From assembly GCA_023055505.1 (NCBI GenBank), contig JALIRH010000050.1, positions 62,001 through 126,000 on the forward strand: a DNA stretch of 64,000 bases, read 5' to 3'. Each line of letters starts with the position of its first letter. Position 1 is the first letter of the stretch. A model generated the notes under the pieces. That model saw only the letters and a program-made list of their open reading frames with translations, made no database searches and was not told where the DNA came from. Positions 21,901 through 33,900 of this stretch are shown here, one piece after another. Source of the stretch: Callipepla californica brunnescens. Lineage: Eukaryota > Chordata > Aves > Galliformes > Odontophoridae. The position numbers were made by a program, and so were the translations under genes.

Positions 21901-24900
21901 CAAGACAAAGACGATACCAACAAAGGGAAACCTACTTGGGAAATTTCTGCAAGTGTTCAGCTAGAAGCCTTCATGCAATTTGATGGCTAAACACCTCCCT
22001 ATCTTTGTAAAGGCTTGGGCAGTAATTTCATATGAAAACAGTAACACTTCAGCATTCTACACATGGAGGAAATCAAACTAATGCATACACAACATGTTCA
22101 AAAACATTATCTTTGCTTCTTATGAAAGAATTACTACATGCTCTGTGTGTACCATTTACAGAAAAGGTATTTTAGAGAACTTCTGCATTAAATATAAAAA
22201 CAAAAGAGACATTTCCAAGGCCTATTAAGCAGATATGATTTTTAAAGTGCTGTCCTGCACGTGATTTCAGACTGCAGTGAGAAAAGCCACCTGGTTCAAG
22301 TCCACTGCAAGATAAACAAAGGCTGCAAGTGCTGCAGAGTCATCCAGCTTAAAAAGGAGATGCAAATACAGAATAGCATGCTTATCTGGCAGCGTGTGCA
22401 GGTTTGTGAAGACACAGGTCCAATATGCAATAGTAGCATGGGTTGTATATTAGCAAATATGTTCTGTCAATTTGTAAGCGAAGCAGAGAAATTCATATTG
22501 TTTGTCCCTTGTGGTGGAAGGTGAGTTGCTGCACGGAAATATTTTATACTTTCATTAAAGCAAAACAGCACTGTGAAATAAGTGAGCTGGAGAAAGAGGA
22601 GCTGTTTCCCAAAGGATTAATAATTAAGTGAGGGTAAATGACAAATCGGCAGCAATGCTAAGAGTTACACTTGCTCTAATGCAGTGATATGGCTGCTTTC
22701 ACATGTACCTGCTTCACTGAGAAACAAATTCTTCATTTCCCTTCAATTTCGTACAGGATTTGGTTTGTAACAATACTTTCAGATTCCTGAACTTAACAAT
22801 AGCAGCATGCTTATGAAAAATCTTCAACTCTCTGTTTCGTAGGTAGTACAGAAGTGACTTCATGCAAAGACTTAAGAGAAACACGGCCTGTTATCCATGA
22901 GTGTAAGTATTTCTCCTTCAGGCTTGCCTCAGAGTCACTTACCTGGTTTCCTCCCATTCTGTGGCATGGTCCAAGTTCGACAAAGCCGCCGTTGGTGTGC
23001 CCCATGCTGTCAATGCAGTAAGCCGTTTCAAAGCCTCTGATCTGGAAAAAAATAGGTTGCATATGTTCAGTTCCTCTCATGGGAAAACAAGTGTGAAGGA
23101 GTTCAGAAAATTCCCACTTTTCTTTCAGACCAGAAACTGCTATCTGGTAGACAGGTACAAGACAAACCTGCGCGTGACACATAAATAATGATGCTACGTA
23201 TTGGAGATGGGAGCTACTAGCTGCCCAGACTAATCTGTGGGCTTGTCACCAATAAAACTAGAGCTGTGAAGCTCAGTTCCAGACTAATGACACTGAAATG
23301 CAGCATTTCCAAGTATTTTATTCATTTATTCAATCTCCTATCAAAGCATGTTCAGTCTCTCAGATCTTCCTAAATAAAGCAGCAGATTGGTTAAACTGCT
23401 CTCGTCTTTTGGAAGACGTGAGGAGATGAACTTGATGCAGAGAAGCTGCAAACAGTAGTCATTAATGCTGCAGCCAAGCACAGCCTCCTGGTCCGGCTGT
23501 GCAGAAGCGTGTTCTGCAACAGCAATTACATGGGGAAAAAAGAAAAAGCAGGTGAGAGGCAGGCAGAGGCAAAAGGACAAAGAGTAAAACTCCTGTTGGA
23601 AAGCATGCCTCAGTTGCTGATTATCCCATTCTACTCTCAAAAGGATCAAAAAATAGCTTTGCAAAGACACAAATAACATCATTGCCAAATCCCTTTTTCT
23701 TTGCAGGAATCTCTTTCTCCTTTGCGGCTGCAGAAGGAAGCTGGGAGGACTGAGTTCAGAGCACAGGCCTGTTTCCTGGCAGTCCTGGGGAAGATGAAAC
23801 CCACACTTCCTTTCCTGATGGTTTGGAAATGCAATTAGTGCAGTGTTAGAAACAGGGGAAAAAAATCTCAGATACTGTCAGACAACTTGCAGCCAGTAAG
23901 ACTTGAAGGAAACTTCGGAGTTGTTTCTGAACTTCAGTCTTTCCTGTTCCTTCTCCATAGCCATTTGTTTTTATCAATGGCAGTTTCTCACAAGGTGACT
24001 GTCATTATTTTGTTCTCTTCCGATACTTTCACCTTGCTGAAGCAATGTATAACAAGTGTTTCTAACTTTTTTGTGAATTTAAAAGAGGCTCTCAAGCTAA
24101 TGTACTAATGTGATGCTTTGTGTTAGCTTTCAGATATGAAATAACAGTGACACTGTTGATTGGCTCCTCAGATACAAGACTATAGCCCTATTCCACCACA
24201 CATATGCTCTGTATCACTAATTCCTCAGAGAACAAGAACATGCATACACCTCCGTTTTCTAATGCTCTTCTGAAGTTAGAAAAGCAGGTCCATTTCATCA
24301 TGAATTTGGTGGGACACAGGACTCCTCCCTTAATAACAAGACGATTTTTCAGTTTTACCTCCACAGTTTACAAAAGTGAAATTGACAGAAGAGGAAGGGC
24401 AAAGCTGGCACCTTCTGAAAAAAGCCAAAACATCATTTGAAAGCGGGAAGGAGGCGTTAGCTTGAAGCCAGAAGGGGCAGAGTTTAGTGAGGTGGCCTGC
24501 ATCCACTGGTAACATTCTGTCTCTCAGTTAAGTGAAACTGTCGCATTTGCTGAATGTTCTCTAAGTGAAAATGCCAAAATTGTAACCACACCCTTAATGT
24601 AGCAATGCTGTACTCATGTACATTAATGCTGGAAAAAGCTGTTAAAGAATCATATCAAGTTATTACATGCAGGACAGAGATTTACCAAGGCTGTACAGGT
24701 ATCAGTACATTCCAGGCTAGTAATCAGGGCTAGAAGGTACTCTCTCTGTATTTCATGATCTATTCTGTAAGCCTTCATAAAATAAATAAATAAATAAATA
24801 AAATAAAAAAATTGCCTATTAATTTTTGCCAATACTCTGATACAAACAAGGTTTTTTGTTTTTTTTTTTTTCTTTTGGAAAGCACTGAAGTCCAATTTTG

Positions 24901-27900
24901 GAGAAAAAATCTTTAGACATAAGTGAAGAAAGGGACAGTTACAAGAACGATCCATCAAGGAAGCGTGGAGCTAATTAACAAAACTTCACCTCTTAAAGTA
25001 GAATGCTTTCCCCTTTGGTTATTTCTCTGCAGCTGTCTGGCTGGCACCATTTACATTAGTACAGCAAGAACCAAAGAGTCTCTTCTCAGATTGATGCCAA
25101 GCAACAATTGTTTTGAATTCCCAACTTTAAAAAGAATGCTCCAAAAATCAATACATGTTACGTGCTGTACATACCTCTCCCCACTCCACGTTCTTAGGTG
25201 GTAAGGGATAATATGATGTTATATCATATGCTATTTCTTCCATGAACCACTTAAAACTTTTGCAGTTGTGATCTTCACGGAACTTTTTCAGTTCAGATAT
25301 ATCTCCGTAGGGCAGTGCTTTTGTCTCTGGCCGGCTGGCATAAAAATAATCTTTGTATTCATCCCACCACACTTCCACAACTCTGACATAGTTCTGTGAA
25401 GAGGAATGACATTACTGCTACTTCGGTGCACACACAACAGGTCAGACACAAAACCATGTTAATTTCATGAATTTAATTTTATATTCTCATGCATCTAAAG
25501 TGAGGTAGTTTATTGATGCTTTTAGAAGGGGAGAAAAAGGACAGTCTGCCTGGTGAACAAGTCTCTCCTTCACTTTTACTTCTTATGCTCTGATGTCTCT
25601 TACCTCTGAATTAGCTTTATGTGGTCTAGATGCACCTGTTTTAGTTCTGATATTCTAGCATTAATGACAGTGTTAAAACAGTCTCAATAAATCTGACTAA
25701 AAACACATTATTATTTTAGTTTAAGGAAGTACTAATTAAATAAGTAAAGCTATACATAAAAGGGGGCTTTCTCCCACTTGAAGTGGGAGAAAGGTACTCC
25801 TTCATACTGCCCTGTACAGAGAAGCTCCTTATCATTTAAGAACACCCAGCAGTGTTTTATTTTATCCAGACGAGCTGAATCACGTAAGGAATTTAGGAAC
25901 AGAACAAATGATCGTATTTTTCAGATTAATGGAATGGTTTTATAATTTCAGACAAGCTTACCCGCATTGAAAAATGGAGCTATCATTTACAATCTCTTCT
26001 CCCATTGCTCTTTTCTCTGTCACTACATCCAGCTATGCTTACTTCCAGCTACCTTCCATGGTACTGCTCCTGCTGTTAGTTTGGTCAAAATGTTAATCAA
26101 GTCTCCATATTAATACAGGATATTTTTGTTTTGTACATGCTACATTAGTTCTCTGCTCTGAGCCTTTTCTGAGACATTCACTTTTGAATAGAAACAACTG
26201 TTAGCTTGGCGCAAGCCACAGTTTCTAAGCCTGTAAATCTGTAGTCATCGTCACCAGAAACTGCTAGTGCAATGGCTCTGGGATGGGAATTTATAAAGAA
26301 TGGAGCCTTTCATTTATAAATATACAAATACCAAAGCAATGCACAAGAGGAATCTTTAGCCAGGCAATAGGAAACCTTAACAGAATTATCCTTGCCCTTC
26401 TTTTGGTAGGTACAAAAGCATATGAAACCATTTTTTCTTGATTCAAGTTCTCTCTTCAGATACAGACAGGTTGCTCACTCTTTCCGTGAGGTGATGTCTA
26501 CTTTTAGCGTCATGGCTCGAGCAACACTTTTTAACCTACACAATGCCAGAGGAGTTATGGACTTCCGTGTGCAAAGCACGCCATTTTCCCAGGTATCATC
26601 CTCTGTTCCTGTGTTTACAAATGCAGCTATAAAAGTATGAGAGATGCTGGGGAACTGCATTTGCTAACTCAGAGAGAACCTGGGCTTGCATCCTTCCAAA
26701 CCAGCAGAGCATTGCAAAGCCATGCTCACCACCTTCCAGGACTGTGCTGCACTCACCAGAGCAGAGGCAGGCACTTTCTGCTGCTTGCACAGCTCAGCAA
26801 AGGCTGTGGGGGTGAGAGAAAGCTGTAGGAAATTTAATTTGTACCTCCATGCTGGGGAAGGGTGAAGAAAGTAGCTGGGTTTCAGGAGTATCTGTTCTTA
26901 CAAACTCTTGGGTTGGCACGAAGATTTCCCTCCTATGTAGACGGCCACCTCAGCTTCAGGCAATAAACACCTTTGGATAAAGTGCTCTTTAAACTGCTAC
27001 TGGTAATTTAAATAGACCTATTTGAATCTGTTGCTACTTGCACCAAAAGACCTTCAGGGTTGCAACAAATCAGTACCTTCAGCGTGGGAGAAGACCCAAC
27101 GTACACGGGTGGAGGATTTCCTTGCCAGCCCTGGAGACGGTAGATGTGTCCAACACGAGAACAGGGGACAAAGAGCAGTTTTCCCCCACACTGCCAGATC
27201 TACAAGGTCAAGAAAAAATGTGGATATTAATAAACGTGTACAGGAATTTAAGACAGAAAAACACATAGCAAAAGAAAGAGAAAGAGATGCCAGCTACTTT
27301 TCCTACCATACCAACTGTGTGATACACTTCAGTGTTTTTTACTTCAGATGTAAGCGTGGACATAATAGATCTGAAATGAAAGGCTGTATCAAGTCCATCT
27401 TCAACTCCACCACAAAATTACTCGATCAAAGTAATTTTTCAAAAAGCTTTTAAAATAGTCTGCTTTCTCATTCCATGGCTATTTTAAAAACAACGGTGAT
27501 GAATGAGAGAACAAAATCTGGCATGGGGTAATTTTTAAAATGAAGAGCAGTATTTTGATTTTATTGGAATAATTCACACACCATCACTAAGATGGATTTA
27601 AGTTTTTCTTAATAAAGACTACGAGAAGATTAGGACAATTTGGTAACAAATTATTTTGTTATAAACTGTTACAGATCTTTTACAAACTGATTCATTTTGT
27701 AATTTTTTTCCAGCTGTAGTAGCTGAAAATAAAAATGGAGAATGTGTGTTCCCATTCTGAAATTTCCTTCCTCCCACACATCCTGGGAGAATCCATCTAT
27801 TTATGTGGAAAAGAGAATACACCCATAAGATCTGAATTCATTTGCTCATAGGTTTGACAAATTCAAAATGCAGCATCAAATCCTAATTCTAGGTAAGTTC

Positions 27901-30900
27901 AGGTATATTCCAGATTAAGATTGGACTCCATATTAGAAGTATGACTTACATCACTAGGAAAGATGGGCACAAAAGTTTATTTCCTTCATTGTGCGTGTTT
28001 TATCATCATATTAATTTCTTAAGAATTTGATTTAAAATACACATGAAGAAACTCTGATACGCAGAGACATTTTATTTGCTATCTAGAAGTCCGCATGCAA
28101 CAATGATAAATGGTTTTGATCTACATGAAATCAATTTCAAGGTCTCTACATAATCAGCAACAGCTATCCACTTCAATTACAAAACTACTGCATGTAATTT
28201 CAATCATCATTTAAATCTAACCAAGATGGGGAATTGGAAGAATAAAAACCCTGTATGTGGAACATCCTTAATAACTGCCTTTTGCATATGGATTTACAGA
28301 TGAGCAAATGCACTCAGAGCTTTCCCCAGAATCATCAACAGCAAGAGTAGCTGGGGAAGCGCTGAATGTACTTTTACTGAATTCAGTTATAGTATCACAG
28401 ATCACCGCTGAGGATATTCGATGTCTCCACATTCGTTTGTTAATTGGGACAGATTCCTGCTGTCTGCCACTTGAGTCATTATGAATACTGAAGACACCAG
28501 AAGCTAATGATTATCATCTTACATTTCCTGCTAACTGAAGAGCATGCATATGCCTAGGATTGAAAATAAAATCTGCGGCTATTATGAATTATGCAGTTAG
28601 TGCTTCAATTACGAAGACTTCCCTTGAAGAGAAGTTCTTTAAATTCTGAAAAGCACGAGACCATTTTTCACCCACAAAAACAGTAGGGAGGAGGAAACCG
28701 GGGCAGTTTACCTCTTGGTGCACTGCTGTTTACTTTACATGCATCTGTGCTTTAATCGAAGGGTGCCTGTTCTCTGATCACTTCCTTTAAAGACAGCACT
28801 GTTCTACAAACACACACACTGAGCACTCAGGTTTTCCCCCTCCTGTCGGTCTGGTTTCAGGCTTAGCTATTCAGGGGCACATGTGTGATCCCAAATCCTT
28901 ACCAAAATCTACACTTAGGGACAGCTTCCCAACCTGACACCATCAGGTTGGATATTAGGAAAAATTCCTTCTCTGCAAGAGCCATCAGGGACTGGAACAG
29001 GCTGTGCAGGAGCGGTAGGGTCACTGTCCCTGGAGGTGTTCAAGAAACATTAAGATGTTGTAGTAAGGGACGTGGTTTAGTGGTGGTAGGTGGATGGCCG
29101 GACTAGAAAATCTTGGAGGTGTTTTCCAACGTTTCTGATTCTATTACTCTAGGATTCTAAGGAAGTTTTCACTATTTAACGTTACCTTGTATGAAATTTC
29201 AAAATTTTCACCACCCCAGATCTGAAGGCCTGGATCATAGAGACCCAGTTCAAAAAAGAAATCACGTTCAATGGCAAACAATCCACCAGCCATGGCAGGG
29301 GACCTGGAAGAAGAATACAGTGTAACTCCTCCTGCCAAAATGGTCAGAGAACGTTCATAGAAAGCAATAATCAAGGAAGCAATTCACCGATAACATATAG
29401 CAAAGATTAGATTAATGGCAATACACTGAAAGATCATAAAGCTTTGTCATAAGCATTCAGTGATTTCATGAAATGACATCTGTATAATTTTTAGCCAAGT
29501 TGTGGATTTATTTTTGTATATATAGGCTCTTAATTATACAAAATTTTGATCAAAATTACCATTTCCAGGACCGATACCAAGCATTTTCCACCCAAGCATC
29601 AATAAATATTAAAAATCCCTAATGGATAAACCTGCAGTCCCCACTAGGCTGGGGCTTAAAAGGGCGGGAATCGGTCTGGGGTTTCTTCTCGCATTGCTGA
29701 AAGTTGATCATTTTCTCAGTTTTGCTTTAGTTTCTTTCTTTCTTTCTTTCTTTCTTTTTTTTTCTTTCTTTTTTTTTTAATTAGGCAATCCTATCTCAGA
29801 AAAGCCATTACTTGGGCTTACACATCTTAGTATTGCTGCAACAAAACACATGCAGCCTGGACATAACCGACTTGGAATTCTCTTTGGAAAGGGCATTGTG
29901 ACTATCAAAGTATTATTAAGAATAAAGTCGTCTTTTAAACTATTCCGAGAACATGTGTTGTGTGTTTCTGGGAACGGTTTAAAGGATTTTAAGACCTGTT
30001 TGGATGGTAAACACAGAACACAACAGTGATGTTTGAAATAGTTTATCCCCCTCCAAGCGAATATTAAAGTTCCAATGTGGACAGCCTTGTCAGAAAATGG
30101 TATTATTTAGGTTGTACACAAAACAGATCAAAGCTTCATAACTTCCTTGCATGTGTTGCCATTTTAGCAAAGAACAATCATGGGTGAGGAGAGGGAATTA
30201 CCAACATAAGTTCTTACAGTGCTTAAATCATATATACAAGCAATAGAAGACATTAGACTCTGAAGATGTGAAGATTGCTTTCAAATGTAGTAACACGATT
30301 AGTTAAGTGTGAAGGGGAAAGTAATAAAAAACAGCAGAACCACAGCCTCCCAGTCTTGAAAAGCAATCCAGAAACCCTAAGCTAGAGCTTCTAGCCAGTT
30401 TCTGTTTGCTGGGAAGAAATCATACCCTGCTCCGAAGCAGAAGTAAAAATCTGTGTAAAAATTATTGGAGTTTTCCCAGAACGTAAGGATTTCTTTTTTC
30501 TCTCTCTCTTTTTCTTTTTATGTGAAACGTAAAATCCCCAAGCATACTGAGACCTTAGAAAACATCTAGCCAAGATTTCCAAATAGTATGCTTCTTTGTC
30601 AGATGTGATCTATTATGAAGCAAGTGGGAGAAACATGACAAAAGGGATTCTTTTGATATACGTGCATAACCCACGAGCTGTACGCATGCACCAAGCCATG
30701 ACAGCATCCTACAGATTTTACGCATTACCAGCTGTTACAAATACTCACAGCATGCTCATTATTTCAAACCAAATGGTTAAATAAGCACTTTTGTTTCCAG
30801 CATTACTCCTTAAAAATATCGTAGCTAAATAAAGTTTTCCCTGGAAACAAATTCATACAACGCCTTATCTCCCCAGACAACCCCCCGCTGTTCTCATGTA

Positions 30901-33900
30901 CACCCTGTTAAGCACACAAGAGCAGGAATGGAGAGGCAGCAGAAGGTAGCGAAGCCATTTTGAGCAAGAGATCGGTTGCAGCGTACAGGTCTGATGAAAC
31001 AAAGCAGCTGGCGTGGTCAGAGGTAGGAATATTTTCAGGCTTAAGTGTACATGCAAGATTTAGTGGATCAATATCTACTAAAGAAAAAAGAAACGTGTAA
31101 GTGATTTAGCGTTTACCGATACGGTTCGGTTTTTGTCTCTCTTTTTTCCTTCTCTCGCTTGGACAAGGGCACCCTCTTCCATAGCATACTCCAATCCCAT
31201 GCTCCTCTAGCAAACCCATCTTCGTCACCACCCCCTTGCGGCACAATCTTAAAAGTGTTGCCATCTATGACATCTATAAGCGGCACAGTGCATGTGGTTC
31301 TGCGGGTGGCGGATGGTGGCGGGGAGGATGTGGTTATGCGCAGGGACCCACGGAGGATGCGTGCGCCAACCGTGATTCGTGGGAGAAGAGGGAGGAGGGA
31401 AGAAGGAAAGGCTTTAGACACTCATTTGTTACAGTTCACAGTATATAAACAGCTCTCTTTACCGATAAGGCTCAGTTTTATGTTTTCGTTTGGACTTTTC
31501 CTTGTGGCTTAATGGAATTCGTTTCCATAGCAAACTCCAGTCCCAGGCCCCTCTGGCAAAACCATCTTCATCCCCACCTTGCTGTGGCTCAATGGAATAA
31601 TCGTTCCCATCTATGTAATCTATTAGAGGTACAGTACATGTAGTTCTGAAACGTTTACAGAAGGGAAAGAAAGAGCAAAATGCAATTTAAGAAGAGTAAT
31701 ACGGCTAATCTGAATTTTTCACCATTAATTATTAATCTCATAAAGCAGTTCATACGAAAAGTCACTTTCAAGCATTGTTTCCAAAATGATGCCTAATTAG
31801 AAAAAACTGAGGCTTTTCTTCTTGCTGTTTTAAGAGGTTCTGAAAGCAGGAGAGATAGGCATAAAATGCTAACATATCTATTCTCTTATACTTTTTCCTT
31901 TATGTGTACCTCTTGCAAAGAATTGCTGGAGGCAACAGAAGAACCTTTAGAGGACTTGGGTTCTTACAGTATATTTATTTTCTGTAACTTCTATTCACAT
32001 CAGACTGTAGCTGCCAACAAGATAATAAAAGGTCAGCTTTCACTATTTCTTGGTGCTCATTTAGCAACAGCCTCCAACAGAATTTTTCTTTTCCTTTTTT
32101 TCTTTTTTAATTTATGGTACGCTCCTCAGAGTTATCTCTCATACACAACTTTCAACTATGAAAATACGTCATCCTGTTATCCTCCCTGATTTTCCCAATT
32201 GAGTTTCCTGATGACCAAACTGCAATCCTATATATATATATATTTTTTTTTTTTTCTTCAAGCACTTCCATCTTCGTAAGACAACTCCCATATAAGATAG
32301 GAAAGAAGACAGGAGACAAAAAGTGATAAAGCTGTGCTCTTCCCTTTGGTGCAGAAGTACCAGTACGCTGTGCCCAGGGAACAACGTTTGGTGGGAGGCT
32401 GCAGTGTTCCCAGCACCTCCACAGGCAGTGCTGGAACAGCCCCTTCAGCTGCCTTTTTCTCCCACCTTTTTGTCAGGTCTAAGAGCAACACAGCCTCAGT
32501 GGAAGTACACCGAGCATTTTTATTTTCTATCTAGTATTCTGGCCCACATATGGTCTCAAAGCTAAGTTATGACCTTTAAAAAACAGACAAAGATGACTTT
32601 TCAAGATACTTCTCCTAGTATGACGAGTTAATAAATAGTTTTTTAGGATCAAACCATTGCTTTATAGGATTAAAGTGTTTAAACGAGCCCATGGTTTCCC
32701 AAACCCATGCAGTCCTGACTACGAAACTGGGAGCGTGGTAGTGCATGGGAACAGCAGCCAGACATGGAGTCCATGGGATCCCCATTCTTATCACCGCACA
32801 TGGGTCCCACGAACACAGCACAGCCACTTCTGCCTTGCAGACACCTGGCCTTGCAAGACAGATGGACTCAGCCCTGGGCCCTGCCTTCCTAGAGGCAGTG
32901 CTCCCCAGTGCTTCACAGAAACCAAATTAGAACATCTTGCAATCCCAAATTTATAAAACTTGTGAGACGGCAGTAACTTAAATCCTGATTAAATCAGAAC
33001 TTTAACCATTACTTTTCCTTTACCAAAAATAACAAGTTTTATTTAGTTAAAATAAACACCTTATTTAATCACCATCCTTTCTCAGCTAGAATAGAACATT
33101 TTTGTAACAGTGACCACTGCAAAAGAGAAGTGCTGTTTTATATTTAATCTACTTTAAGTGAAATACTTAGGAAACCTTCTGAAACAGAAAACCTATTTGC
33201 CTGTTCTCCTTCCTCCTCAAATAGTTTTTATGCTGAGAGACAGCAAATACGTCATTCAACAAATATTGACACGGTTTGATACAGATAGAAGCTGACAAGA
33301 TACACAGCACACTGCTTTTAATTTTAAATGTGAAGTTTGTTACTTTGACTTTTGCTTCCTAAGCGGCCAGGCACTGGAAGTCATAGGAGAGCATTACCTG
33401 TCCTTGGAGATAGGAGCTATAAGTGGTGCATACCAGTTAATTCCCACCTCACAGTGGGCATCCAGATAAACCAAAACCTTCAAAAGAGAGAAACAGAGAA
33501 GCAAATGAACAGTAATTTCACAAAGATTTAATTAAACTTATTTTACATTGATATATCTTAATATTAGAAACAAACAAAAAGGTTAAAGGTGTAAAATTAA
33601 ACCTACCTGTCCAAGCTTAGCCTTCTGGGCTCCAATGCTTCTAGCCTGGATTAAACCTTCTCTCCTTTCATTTCGAAATACCTTTACAAGGCCATTCCAC
33701 TGCTTAATGTAGTCATCCAGTCTCTCCTTTAGGTGAACTATCAAATAACAGGAAAAATTTATTTAGGTGAAGCTTAGTAATAGTTGTGTTTGTACTCTTA
33801 ATACAACCCAACTCCAACTCTACTTCAATATATCTACAGACATATAGGATTTAGGGAATCTTGAATTCAAGCAGCAGCTTGGACTGCTGTGCACTAGCAC

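Noticed and set aside
27022..27453. Plus-strand ORF of 143 codons
   Set aside because: It overlaps GALNT7 exon 8 on the opposite strand and has no domain.
31159..31512. Plus-strand ORF of 117 codons
   Set aside because: Antisense shadow of duplicated exons 6a and 6b.
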